Shown: piece after piece, positions 33,326-42,552 of the stretch | How the letters are laid out: the number at the start of each line of letters is the position of its first letter | How positions within the stretch are numbered: the stretch's first letter is position 1 | Assembly (NCBI RefSeq): GCF_900142015.1 | Contig: NZ_FQZN01000031.1 | Location: forward strand, 1 to 63,437 | Direction of reading: 5' to 3' | Source: Bacteroides stercorirosoris | GTDB taxonomy: Bacteria; Bacteroidota; Bacteroidia; Bacteroidales; Bacteroidaceae | DNA length: 63,437 nucleotides | Notes under the pieces: model-generated | Seen by the model: the letters and a program-made list of their open reading frames with translations, nothing else | Told to the model about the DNA's origin: nothing | The model's database searches: none | Position numbers and translations under genes: made by a program

Positions 33326-34492
33326 ATGAACTTTAAACAGTTAGCTGAACAGTACAAAGAAGAATTGCTGGACAGTGTTCTTCCATTTTGGTTAGAGCAC
33401 TCACAAGACCTTGAGTATGGCGGTTACTATACTTGTCTGAAACGTGATGGAGAAGTGTTCGACACAGACAAATTCATTTGGCTGCAAGGACGCGAAGTCT
33501 GGATGTTCTCCATGCTCTACAACCAAGTAGAGAAACGCAAAGAATGGTTAGACTGCGCCGTGCAAGGAGGTGAGTTTCTGAAGAAGTACGGACACGACGG
33601 GAATTATAACTGGTACTTTTCTCTGGACCGCCAGGGAAATCCTTTAGTGGAGCCTTACAACATTTTCTCCTACACGTTTGCCACGATGGCCTTCGGACAG
33701 CTGAGCATTGCTACCGGAAATCAGGAATATGCCGATATCGCCAAGAAAACTTTCGACCTGGTATTGTCAAAGGTGAATAACCCCAAAGGAAAATGGAACA
33801 AACTTCATCCCGGTACGCGCAACCTCAAGGGATTTGCACTGCCGATGATTCTCTGCAATCTGGCCGTTGAAATCGAATCTCTGTTAGATAAAGAGTATTT
33901 GAAGAAGACTATGGATATCTGTATCCATGAAGTGATGGAGGTATTTCTCCGCCCGGAATTGGGAGGCATCATTGTGGAGAATGTGAACGATGATAATAGT
34001 CTGGTAGACTGCTTCGAAGGTAGGCAGGTGACACCCGGTCATGCCATTGAGGCCATGTGGTTTATCATGGATCTGGGCAAGCGGATCAACCGTCCCGAAC
34101 TGATAGAGCAAGCCAAGGACACCGCCCTGAAGATGCTGGAATACGGATGGGACCATGAATTCGGCGGCATCTACTACTTCATGGACCGCAACGGTAATCC
34201 TCCCCAGCAATTAGAGTGGGATCAGAAACTCTGGTGGGTGCATATCGAAACATTAATATCTATGATAAAAGGCTATCAGCTGACGGGCGACAAGAAATGC
34301 CTGGAGTGGTTTGAGAAGGTTCACGACTATACATGGACGCATTTCAAAGATACTGAAAATCCTGAATGGTACGGCTACCTGAACCGCCGCGGCGAAGTAT
34401 TGCTTTCGCTGAAAGGGGGCAAATGGAAAGGCTGTTTCCACGTGCCCAGAGGCTTATACCAATGCTGGAAAGTATTGGAACAACTACAATGA
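33326..34492 (+). CDS. N-acylglucosamine 2-epimerase (AGE) family protein
   Basis: This 388-residue (alpha/alpha)6-barrel protein has no signal peptide, so it is cytoplasmic. Family motifs are IWLQGREVWMFSMLYN (active-site Arg), VTPGHAIEAMWF, KLWWVHIETLISM and KGCFHVPRGLYQ, which supply the catalytic histidines. AGE enzymes interconvert GlcNAc and ManNAc; cellobiose 2-epimerases and mannose isomerases share the fold. With a GH20 hexosaminidase and a NAGPA-type enzyme in the same operon, GlcNAc/ManNAc interconversion is most likely. It is the only clearly cytoplasmic, soluble enzyme in the PUL. Confidence 0.9.
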   Translation: MNFKQLAEQYKEELLDSVLPFWLEHSQDLEYGGYYTCLKRDGEVFDTDKFIWLQGREVWMFSMLYNQVEKRKEWLDCAVQGGEFLKKYGHDGNYNWYFSLDRQGNPLVEPYNIFSYTFATMAFGQLSIATGNQEYADIAKKTFDLVLSKVNNPKGKWNKLHPGTRNLKGFALPMILCNLAVEIESLLDKEYLKKTMDICIHEVMEVFLRPELGGIIVENVNDDNSLVDCFEGRQVTPGHAIEAMWFIMDLGKRINRPELIEQAKDTALKMLEYGWDHEFGGIYYFMDRNGNPPQQLEWDQKLWWVHIETLISMIKGYQLTGDKKCLEWFEKVHDYTWTHFKDTENPEWYGYLNRRGEVLLSLKGGKWKGCFHVPRGLYQCWKVLEQLQ

Positions 34493-34537
34493 AAAACTTT
34501 GTTTACCAACTTTAATTACAAACTAAAAACTAAGAGT

Positions 34538-37500
34538 ATGAAAAAAGAGAGTTATGCAACAAAAAACACTCTACGAATGAAAGTCTTTGCACTTGCATTC
34601 TTTACACTGTTGCTATGCTCCATGAACAGTTATGCGCAAAGCATAACCGTCACCGGAGTTGTTTCGGACGCTACAGGCGAGTCCTTACCGGGCGTTAGTG
34701 TAGCCGTAAAAGGTACAACCAATGGCACTATTACAGACCTTGACGGAAAATATTCGCTGGATGTAAAAAAGAATGCCACACTCGTGTTTTCTTACATCGG
34801 TATGAAGACACAGGAGCTGAACGTTGCCGGTCGGAAAACAGTAAACGTAGTTCTGAAAGATGATACAGAACTTTTGGACGAGGTTATAGTGGTAGGTTAT
34901 GGTACGCAGAAAAAATCATCACTGACCAGTGCTGTTTCGGCAATAAAGGGTGATGAACTCTTAAAAGCACCTTCCACCAATGTTTCTCAGTTATTAGGTG
35001 GCCGCCTGCCGGGCATTTCTTCTTTGCAGGAATCGGGTGAGCCGGGGTTGGACCAGGCATCATTGAAAATTCGCGGTTCGGTGTATAGTGTGGCCTACAT
35101 TGTAGACGGTTTCCCGGTCAGCAATATCAACGACCTGGACCCGAATGACATTGAAAGCGTGTCTGTACTGAAAGACGGAGCCTCAGCCGCCGTATATGGT
35201 TTGCAAGGTGCAGGCGGTGTTATCATCATTACCACTAAGAAGGGTACGGTCGGAAAAACACAGGTGACTTACGACGCTTCTTTCGGTGTATCGATGAATG
35301 CCAACTTTCCGCAGTTCATGAACGGTCCGCAATATGCTTATTACTACAACATGGCGCAAATGATGGACCAACTTGCCAGTGGCGCTATTTCGGACCGCAA
35401 CGAATATGTACCTTACTTCACTCAAGATAACATAAAAGCCATGCAAAATGGTGACCCCACAGACGGTTGGGATAATGTGGACTATATCGACAAGGTATTC
35501 GGCAACGGTTTCAATCAGAAGCATAGTGTAACGGTACAAGGCGGCAACGAGAAGATGCGTTACTTTACTTCCATAGGTTATTTGAATCAGGAAGGTAACA
35601 TCGATAATTTCAATTATCGCCGCTACAACTTACGCACAAATATCGAAAGCGACTTCGCCAAAAACTTCCACTTCAAGTTAGGAGTATCGGGAGTGGTAGG
35701 TCGGCGTCACACACCCGGATTTGCTTCCGGCGGCGGTGATAATGGCTATTCGGAAGTAGGATTCTTGTCCATCGCCCGCCAAACCATCCAAATGCATCCT
35801 TATTTGCCGGAGAAGTACAACGATTTATATAGTGCCGCCATTCAAAAGAATACAGGCCTGCCCAACAGTCCGCTCGCTGCCATTTACGAGTCCGGCTATA
35901 AGAATACCCGCAGTTTCGACGCTACAACCAACTTCGAATTGAGTTATGACGTACCCTGGGTGAAAGGTTTGAAACTGAAAGCGGATGGTTCCTATACCTA
36001 TTCAACTTCACACAATAAGAACCTGAATACGCTTTACTCAACAATGGGTTACAGTAGCGGCAGTTGGAAGAAGTATGCCGATCCCCGCGGTACATCAAAC
36101 GGTACTGAACTGGGTGAAGGACAGACTACCTATGAGCAATTGGTAGGTCAAGGGAGCATCAATTATGCCAACAAATTCGGTTTGCACAACATCGAAGCAA
36201 TGGCTTTGGTCGAAGCTCGCGATAATAAGAGCAATGCACTCTCCGCTTACGGCAAAGATTTGCCTTTCGAATCATTGCCCGAATTGGACTATGCACAACC
36301 CTCTCAAAGTCCGATTGCCGGCAAGAGTGGCGCTTCGCGCAGCGCAGGCTATGTATTCCGTTTAAAATATGATTATGACAGCAAGTATATGGCTGAATTT
36401 ACCGGCCGTTACGACGGTTCTTACAAGTTTTTCGGCATGAGCGGAAAACGTTGGGGCTTCTTCCCATCCGCATCTCTGGGCTGGAGAATGTCAAAGGAAA
36501 AATTCATGGAAAACCTGAGTTTCATTGACGATTTGAAGATTCGTGGTTCCGTAGGATTATTGGGCAACGACGGTGTATCGGAATATATGTTTCTCAGTAC
36601 CTACTCGCAATGGGGCAATAAAGTCATTTATCCCAGCGCCAATGGCAACACTATAGGTACGGGTATTTATACTTCGGCCGTAGCCAATCCTTATTTGCAT
36701 TGGGAAAAGACGCTGTCGTGGAACGCAGGTTTCGACGCCACTTTGTGGAAGGGATTATTGGGCATTGAGTTGGATGCTTTCTACAATTACACGTATGACG
36801 TACTTGGCACACAAGGAGGCGGCAAGCCTTCTTCTATGGGTGGATATTATTCCACTTGGGCCAACAATAATTCACTCGACAGCAAAGGTGTAGATATTCT
36901 GATATCCCACCGCAACAGATTCCAGGTAGCCGGCAAGGCGTTCAACTATTCAGTCAGTGCCAACATGACCTACTCCAAGACGCGTTGGCTGGTTTATCAG
37001 GATGACCCCAACACAATGGAGTGGCAGAAAGTAGTAGGAACTACTTATGGTACTATTTCGGGGTGGTTGGCCGACGGTCTGTTCCGTTCAGAAGAAGAAA
37101 TTGACAACTCTGCCTGGTATGGCACCCGGCCGTGCGTAGGCGACATCAAATATGTGGACTTAAATGGTGACGGCAAGATTGACAGCCAAGACCGTGGCGC
37201 TTTCGGCCGCTCCAATCGTCCGGAACTTACATACGGATTGAACCTGAGCTGCTCGTGGAATGGCTTCGACTTCAATGCACAGTTCACGGGAGGCGCATTG
37301 TTCGATGTATCACTGACCGGTACCTATTACAACGGCTACGACGACAACACCATCTGGACACAGACTTTCAAGGAAAACGCCAACTCACCGCTCTTCCTCG
37401 TACAGAACGCTTATAGCATCGACAATCCGAACGGCACATTCCCACGCATCACTTTGGGAGCTACCGGACATGGCGGAGACAATGGAATGAGTTCTTCTTT

Positions 37501-37735
37501 TTGGTGGAAAGACGGTAAGTACATCCGGCTGAAATCTGCCCAGATTGGCTACACCCTTCCCAAAAGTTGGATGCACAAGATTAATATCGAAAACTTGAGA
37601 ATCTTTGTTGAAGGCTCCAATCTGTTTACTATTGACGGACTTCCCGAAGGTATCGACCCGGAATCTCCGGGCGTGAATAATGGTTACTATCCACAGCAGC
37701 GCACAATCATGGGCGGACTTACATTAACATTCTAA
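34538..37735 (+). CDS. SusC-like TonB-dependent transporter of the PUL
   Basis: Translation from the ATG at 34538 gives 1065 residues; an in-frame TTG at 34499 is unlikely. A long basic n-region leads into the hydrophobic core (MKVFALAFFTLLLCSMNSYAQ). A carboxypeptidase-D-like domain follows (ITVTGVVSDATGESLPGVSV), then the TonB-box region DEVIVVGYGTQKKSSLTSAV and the plug with SLKIRGSVYSVAYIVDGFPV. The barrel ends at GGLTLTF. It would import glycan fragments across the outer membrane with the SusD protein 13 bp downstream. Confidence 0.96.
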   Translation: MKKESYATKNTLRMKVFALAFFTLLLCSMNSYAQSITVTGVVSDATGESLPGVSVAVKGTTNGTITDLDGKYSLDVKKNATLVFSYIGMKTQELNVAGRKTVNVVLKDDTELLDEVIVVGYGTQKKSSLTSAVSAIKGDELLKAPSTNVSQLLGGRLPGISSLQESGEPGLDQASLKIRGSVYSVAYIVDGFPVSNINDLDPNDIESVSVLKDGASAAVYGLQGAGGVIIITTKKGTVGKTQVTYDASFGVSMNANFPQFMNGPQYAYYYNMAQMMDQLASGAISDRNEYVPYFTQDNIKAMQNGDPTDGWDNVDYIDKVFGNGFNQKHSVTVQGGNEKMRYFTSIGYLNQEGNIDNFNYRRYNLRTNIESDFAKNFHFKLGVSGVVGRRHTPGFASGGGDNGYSEVGFLSIARQTIQMHPYLPEKYNDLYSAAIQKNTGLPNSPLAAIYESGYKNTRSFDATTNFELSYDVPWVKGLKLKADGSYTYSTSHNKNLNTLYSTMGYSSGSWKKYADPRGTSNGTELGEGQTTYEQLVGQGSINYANKFGLHNIEAMALVEARDNKSNALSAYGKDLPFESLPELDYAQPSQSPIAGKSGASRSAGYVFRLKYDYDSKYMAEFTGRYDGSYKFFGMSGKRWGFFPSASLGWRMSKEKFMENLSFIDDLKIRGSVGLLGNDGVSEYMFLSTYSQWGNKVIYPSANGNTIGTGIYTSAVANPYLHWEKTLSWNAGFDATLWKGLLGIELDAFYNYTYDVLGTQGGGKPSSMGGYYSTWANNNSLDSKGVDILISHRNRFQVAGKAFNYSVSANMTYSKTRWLVYQDDPNTMEWQKVVGTTYGTISGWLADGLFRSEEEIDNSAWYGTRPCVGDIKYVDLNGDGKIDSQDRGAFGRSNRPELTYGLNLSCSWNGFDFNAQFTGGALFDVSLTGTYYNGYDDNTIWTQTFKENANSPLFLVQNAYSIDNPNGTFPRITLGATGHGGDNGMSSSFWWKDGKYIRLKSAQIGYTLPKSWMHKINIENLRIFVEGSNLFTIDGLPEGIDPESPGVNNGYYPQQRTIMGGLTLTF

Positions 37736-37747
37736 AAAACGATTATT

Positions 37748-39409
37748 ATGAAGAAAATTATAGCAGGATTATTCCTTATGGGAGCAAGTCTCGGCTTTAC
37801 CTCCTGTAACGACTTTCTGGACATGACTCCAACGAACAGCGTGTCGGATAAAGGCGTATGGACTTCTGTGACAACAGCTGAATATGCCGTGAACTATATA
37901 TATAGTTATGTATATGACGTAGCGGTGGCTCAATGTGTCGCAGGCATGACAGAGTCATTGACCGACCAGATGAAATACGGTTCGTACAATTACAACTCAC
38001 TTTGCTTCATTCCCAGTGAAATAGCTTACGGCGGAAGCACACTGACCGCCAATTATGTAGACGTATATCTGGGTTACTGGGGCAGCTGGTACACGGCTAT
38101 CCGCCGCACCAACGAAGGCATATACTCATTGCATAAATACGGAACATTGAGTCAGGAAGACGCTACCCGCCTGGAAGCGGAAATGCGTTTTGTGCGCGGT
38201 TATCTCTATTTCGATTTGATGAAGCGCTACAAAGAAGTGATTATTTATGATGAAGACATAACCGCCATCACTGAAAACAAAGCACTCAGCACCGAAGAGG
38301 AAGGCTGGAACTTTATTGAAGCCGACCTGAAGTATGCAGCCTCCAACTTACCCAAAAAGGAGAACGCCAACGGACGTGCCAATTGCGGTATGGCCTATGC
38401 TTTCCTAACTCGAGCCATGCTTTATGCCGAACGTTGGGATGTAGTGAAAAGTGCCGCTGAGGAGGTTGAAAAGCTGGGCTATGCGCTGGAAGGCAATTAT
38501 GCCGATGCCTGCATGAAAGACATCAAAGACGGCAACAAAGAAGCTATTTTGCAGTATGCATTCGATATAGCCGCAGACGTCACTCATTCATTTGATTATT
38601 ATTATACTCCAGGTGGTGACTACACCATGAACGGACAGTCGGGCGGTGGTTATGGAACGCCTACTCAGGAAATGGTTGAGGCCTACGAATATGCAGATGG
38701 CAGCGGATTTCCCGACTGGTCGGCATGGCATGCGGAAGGGGTTACCCAGACGCCTCCTTATGAAGATTTGGAACCTCGTTTCCAAGCAACCATCCTTTAT
38801 AACGGCGCCGCATGGAAAGGGCGTACCATCGAACCCTATATAGGCGGCAACGATGGCTTCTGTATATGGAATAAGGAACAAGAACATAAAGGACGCACCA
38901 CTACCGGCTATTACCTGCGCAAGTTAGTAGACGAAACTCACGATGTAATTGCGGTGACGGACAGCAAACAACCCAACACGATTATCCGGTATGGAGAAGT
39001 GCTGTTGAACAAGGCGGAAGCGTGCTATCGCCTGAACGACGCCGCAGGAGCCAATGCCGCCATCAAGGCCATTCGCGACCGTGTCCATCTGCCTTATTCC
39101 AATAAAAGCGGTGACAAACTGTGGGCGGCTATCCGTCAGGAACGCAAGGTGGAACTTGCCTATGAAGGCTTGTGGTATTGGGATTTACGCCGCTGGAAAG
39201 ATGCAGCCAAGCAATATCCCGAAGGATTGAACGGCTATCAGGTGCACGGCTTGAAAATAGAGAAACAGGCCAACGGAGATTTCACCTACACGTATGTTTC
39301 GGTAGATGACAAGGACCGTACATTCCCCGAAAAGATGTATCGCTTCCCACTACCCAGCAATGAATTGAGCAGTAATGCACTGGTGACTCAATATCCCGAA
39401 TGGAAATAA
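37748..39409 (+). CDS. SusD-like surface glycan-binding lipoprotein
   Basis: The 553-residue protein has a lipobox in GASLGFTSC followed by NDFLDMTPTNSVSD, the standard SusD mature N-terminus. Helical TPR-like core (LEAEMRFVRGYLYFDLMKRY) and the C-terminal consensus RQERKVELAYEGLWYWDLRRWKD are both present. It binds the target glycan at the cell surface and forms the lid of the SusC transporter at 34538-37735. The length is normal for the family. Confidence 0.96.
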   Translation: MKKIIAGLFLMGASLGFTSCNDFLDMTPTNSVSDKGVWTSVTTAEYAVNYIYSYVYDVAVAQCVAGMTESLTDQMKYGSYNYNSLCFIPSEIAYGGSTLTANYVDVYLGYWGSWYTAIRRTNEGIYSLHKYGTLSQEDATRLEAEMRFVRGYLYFDLMKRYKEVIIYDEDITAITENKALSTEEEGWNFIEADLKYAASNLPKKENANGRANCGMAYAFLTRAMLYAERWDVVKSAAEEVEKLGYALEGNYADACMKDIKDGNKEAILQYAFDIAADVTHSFDYYYTPGGDYTMNGQSGGGYGTPTQEMVEAYEYADGSGFPDWSAWHAEGVTQTPPYEDLEPRFQATILYNGAAWKGRTIEPYIGGNDGFCIWNKEQEHKGRTTTGYYLRKLVDETHDVIAVTDSKQPNTIIRYGEVLLNKAEACYRLNDAAGANAAIKAIRDRVHLPYSNKSGDKLWAAIRQERKVELAYEGLWYWDLRRWKDAAKQYPEGLNGYQVHGLKIEKQANGDFTYTYVSVDDKDRTFPEKMYRFPLPSNELSSNALVTQYPEWK

Positions 39410-39430
39410 CACTTTAAAAGAGTATCGATT

Positions 39431-41125
39431 ATGAAAAAGATATATTCAATATTATTAGGAGCGGTAGCAGTACTATCTGCATGCCATGAGCCCGAATATG
39501 TGTCTCCCACAGCTGAGCGACAAGGGCTGACCAGCCTGACGGCAATCTTCACTTCCGGACCATTCATCAATCAGCCAATGGCAAAGCTGTCGGTAACGGA
39601 CGAAGCAACAGACCGTTATGTCATTCAAGTACCCTGGTTTTATCCCACAACCTCAGATGATGAAACCACACCTTATATGAACAAGGTGCGTATGCAGGCT
39701 GAACTACAGGAGAATTGTTTCATCGAACCGGCTTTGACAATTCTCGACTTGACCCAAGAAAATTATTTCACTTACACCAATGCGCAAGGCGCAAAGCGGA
39801 AAATCTGCATCACGGGAGAAAGAGTGAAATCCAATGCGTGTGAATTACTGGCTTTTTCACTGCAAGAACCTGCCATTGCCGGCATCGTTGACAAAGCGAA
39901 CAAAAAGATTTCCTTGATTTCCGCCGATGATTTGTCCGCATGCCTTGGAGAAGCAGAGATATCGGCTCACGCCACCATCTCACCCGATCCGAGTATCACT
40001 CCACTGAATTACAACGAGCCGATTGAATTTACGGTAACGGCTCACAACGGTGTGGACAAGGCTGTCTATACAGTCAAGAAGGAAGTGCCCGCCAAGATTC
40101 CTTCCGGATTCAACAAGGAGAGTGTGGAACAGTTGTTCAATTTCGATCCTGTGGCTACACTGGGGATGCCGAACTATACTACTTCCATAGCTCCGTCCAT
40201 GGCTGCCATTAACAGTCATCTGATTGTTTGCTTGGGAGACGGATCAGCACCGGTTTACCTGAATCGCATTACAGGAGTGAAGATGGGTAACATCAATCTG
40301 GGCAGCGCTACCGCAGGAAGCATCACCAGTGATGAAGCCAACCACATGCTCATTGTGAATCATGCAGAACCGGGCACTGCGGTCAACATCTATAAGACCT
40401 CCTCGGTAACTGAAGCTCCGGTATTGTTCCATTCGTTCACGAATGATGCAGGATTGCCTATGGGCACCAAGATGAAAGTGATCGGTAATATTGATGAAGA
40501 CGCTATCATCACAATCTCCAATGAGGGAATAGACGGCGTTACGGCAAGTAGTAAGTTTACAAGCATATTGGTCAGAAGTGGAGCTGTCGCTTCAGTACAA
40601 GTGATGGATATTTCGGCCACAGGTATAGCTTGGGGAAGTGCCCCGGTCAATGTAGCCACAGTGGTAGCCGCTTCCACCGATCCGACGGATGGCTGTTTCG
40701 AATCGAAGTATGACCCCAGCGATTTCTGCTGGATTAAGGCAGACGGAACCATCGGCGCCCAGTTGCCTTCCGACTTGACAGGCTGGGGACTGAACCCGAA
40801 CTGTCTGGATTCCAAGCGGTTCAACAACGTGAATTATGTAGCCCTATTTGTTGTCAGCCACTTCCCGCATTGGGGTATGGGACCGCAACTCTATTTGTAC
40901 AATGTAAATGACAAGACGCAATTGACCGGTAGCGATGTAGCTTCCGCCCCTTGCCTGGTATTGGCCAACCAAAACATTGGATGGTACCAGCAAGCTGATG
41001 CCGGCGTTGCATCAGGCGATGTTCTGATTGCTCCTACAGCAGACGGCTTTAAATTCTACTTGTACTATTATGACCATAACAGTGGCGTGATTGGCGCTTA
41101 TGCTGCCGACTGTATCGCCCAATAA
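39431..41125 (+). CDS. DUF5018-type surface lipoprotein (SusE/F position)
   Basis: The 564-residue protein has lipobox LLGAVAVLSAC. The N-terminal third has beta-rich, Ig-like stretches of the DUF5018 kind (LTSLTAIFTSGPFINQ..., VPWFYPTTSDDETTPYMNKVRM, IEFTVTAHNGVDKAVYTVKK). The rest has repeated beta-strand units resembling a propeller (SHLIVCLGDGSAPVYLNR, EAPVLFHSFTNDAGLPMG). No catalytic motif is seen. By position (immediately after SusD) it is probably an accessory surface glycan-binding protein. A hairpin with a short T-tract follows, which may reduce expression of the downstream enzymes relative to SusCD. Confidence 0.75.
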   Translation: MKKIYSILLGAVAVLSACHEPEYVSPTAERQGLTSLTAIFTSGPFINQPMAKLSVTDEATDRYVIQVPWFYPTTSDDETTPYMNKVRMQAELQENCFIEPALTILDLTQENYFTYTNAQGAKRKICITGERVKSNACELLAFSLQEPAIAGIVDKANKKISLISADDLSACLGEAEISAHATISPDPSITPLNYNEPIEFTVTAHNGVDKAVYTVKKEVPAKIPSGFNKESVEQLFNFDPVATLGMPNYTTSIAPSMAAINSHLIVCLGDGSAPVYLNRITGVKMGNINLGSATAGSITSDEANHMLIVNHAEPGTAVNIYKTSSVTEAPVLFHSFTNDAGLPMGTKMKVIGNIDEDAIITISNEGIDGVTASSKFTSILVRSGAVASVQVMDISATGIAWGSAPVNVATVVAASTDPTDGCFESKYDPSDFCWIKADGTIGAQLPSDLTGWGLNPNCLDSKRFNNVNYVALFVVSHFPHWGMGPQLYLYNVNDKTQLTGSDVASAPCLVLANQNIGWYQQADAGVASGDVLIAPTADGFKFYLYYYDHNSGVIGAYAADCIAQ

Positions 41126-41140
41126 TCATTCATAATAAGT

Positions 41141-41185
41141 GGGTGTGTCGAAAGTACCACGCTGACTTTTGATACACCCCCTTTT
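41141..41185 (+). terminator. Intra-operon hairpin between DUF5018 gene and NAGPA gene
   Basis: GGGTGTGTCGAAAGT (41141-41155) pairs with ACTTTTGATACACCC (41165-41179) over 15 bp with two G-T wobbles, followed by CCTTTT. It is a plausible partial terminator (attenuator). Confidence 0.6.
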
Positions 41186-41199
41186 CAAAAAAAGGAATC

Positions 41200-42288
41200 A
41201 TGAATAAGAACACATTATTAATATCCGTCTTCTCTTTTTGCCTCTTCTGCGGATGTGGCGATGACAATGACGGAATCCCGGAGTGGCCGTGGACAGACCC
41301 GACAGAAGAACCTACTCCTCCACCGGAAGAACCGGTTGAAGCGAATCCCACTATTGTTGCAGCCGGATGGACCAATGTAAACGCCGCCTTTGGCAGTCTC
41401 CCGGAATATATCAATGTTTATAAGTCTCCGGAGCAGTTACAAGGGAAAAAGGCGGTTGCCTACATCGCCGTTGCCGATATGGCAAAGGGTGGAAAGTTTG
41501 AGGTTTTGGGCGACATCGCTTATTGCGATGATAAAAGTATCGCCAACTACGGTGCAGAAACGGTGAATACTCCGGATCAGTTCTATACTACAAGTAAAGC
41601 GCCTATCATTATCAATGGCGGACTATTCTTCTATGCCGCAAAATCAGACGATTCGGCTTTCTACGTTTCCCAAAATCTGGTAGCGCGTAGTGGTGAAATT
41701 CTGGCTGTCAATCAAACCTATTGGGTAGAAGACTGGAGCAGCGACCCATTGGTGATGTGGTATCCCACCATCGGCACTTTCTGTCAAACAGAAGACGGAA
41801 CTTGCAAAACGACATGGACCTACTCCACAGGCACAAAACATTATTGCTATTCGGTTCCGGCAGACAATGCCTTGAACAAGGAACCGTTGGAAGTTCCCTC
41901 AGCCACCTTCCCCGGAGTTGCTGAAGAATTTAAGGCAGTGAATGCGATAGGCGGTGCAGGAGTATTGTTGAGCAACGGTGAAATCAAAAACACCTGGGCA
42001 CAAGAACTGTTGGACGTAGCGGCCGATAGCAACCAACCACGCACAGCCATTGCCTACTCAACCGATAAGAAACTGATGTTTTTTGTTTGCGAAGGCCGTG
42101 AAAGGACCGAAGGTGTAGCAGGGCTGACGACCGATGAAGTTGCCAATGTACTAAAGTCCTTGGGCTGCACGGAAGCCTTAAATCTTGATGGAGGCGGTTC
42201 CAGCTGTATGCTCGTGAACGGAAAAGAAACGATTAAGCCAAGTGGTGGAGAACAACGCGCTGTGCTCACCGGCGTTCGGATGTACTAA
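41200..42288 (+). CDS. Phosphodiester glycosidase (NAGPA/DUF2233) lipoprotein
   Basis: The 362-residue protein has a lipoprotein signal (SFCLFCGC) followed by GDDNDGIPEWPW and a Pro/Glu linker. The catalytic domain has APIIINGGLFFY and EALNLDGGGSSCMLVNGK, the NGG..F and DGGGSS signatures of the DUF2233/NAGPA family. Human NAGPA removes GlcNAc from GlcNAc-1-phospho-6-mannose, and a Bacteroides ovatus homologue (BACOVA_00430) has a published structure. Here it would hydrolyse sugar-1-phosphodiesters at the cell surface. It shares its acidic EWPW tether with the unrelated GHL10 protein at 42553-43947, separated by a 22-bp tandem array. Confidence 0.9.
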   Translation: MNKNTLLISVFSFCLFCGCGDDNDGIPEWPWTDPTEEPTPPPEEPVEANPTIVAAGWTNVNAAFGSLPEYINVYKSPEQLQGKKAVAYIAVADMAKGGKFEVLGDIAYCDDKSIANYGAETVNTPDQFYTTSKAPIIINGGLFFYAAKSDDSAFYVSQNLVARSGEILAVNQTYWVEDWSSDPLVMWYPTIGTFCQTEDGTCKTTWTYSTGTKHYCYSVPADNALNKEPLEVPSATFPGVAEEFKAVNAIGGAGVLLSNGEIKNTWAQELLDVAADSNQPRTAIAYSTDKKLMFFVCEGRERTEGVAGLTTDEVANVLKSLGCTEALNLDGGGSSCMLVNGKETIKPSGGEQRAVLTGVRMY

Positions 42289-42353
42289 GTTACTTCAGTT
42301 TCACCAATTAAAAAGGTAGCTTACATAAGGACATAAAAGGAGATACCCCAAAT

Positions 42354-42486
42354 GGTAACTCCATTTACATGCCGAGGTAAAGCTCGTTACATACCGAGGT
42401 AAAGTCCGTTACATGCCGAAGTAAAGGTCGTTACAATAGGAGGTAAAGGTCGTTACACCCAGCGGTAAACGCTTTTACATCATGGA
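42354..42486. repeat. 22-bp-period tandem array of GTAA/TTAC dyads
   Basis: Five units of exactly 22 bp start at 42354, 42376, 42398, 42420 and 42442, with a sixth of 23 bp at 42464. The consensus is GGTAAAG-N-TCGTTACAT followed by GCCGA. Each unit contains a GTAA...TTAC dyad. It lies within the 264-bp gap between the NAGPA and GHL10 genes. It has neither the spacers nor the repeat length of a CRISPR array. Confidence 0.85.
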
Positions 42487-42552
42487 GTAAAAGTCTGGTA
42501 AATGCATAGCATTGATAATCAGAACACTAATAACAAATTAGAATCAACAGTA

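Noticed and set aside
42354..42486. CRISPR array
   Set aside because: Units are contiguous 22-mers without spacers and no cas genes are present. It is a simple tandem array.
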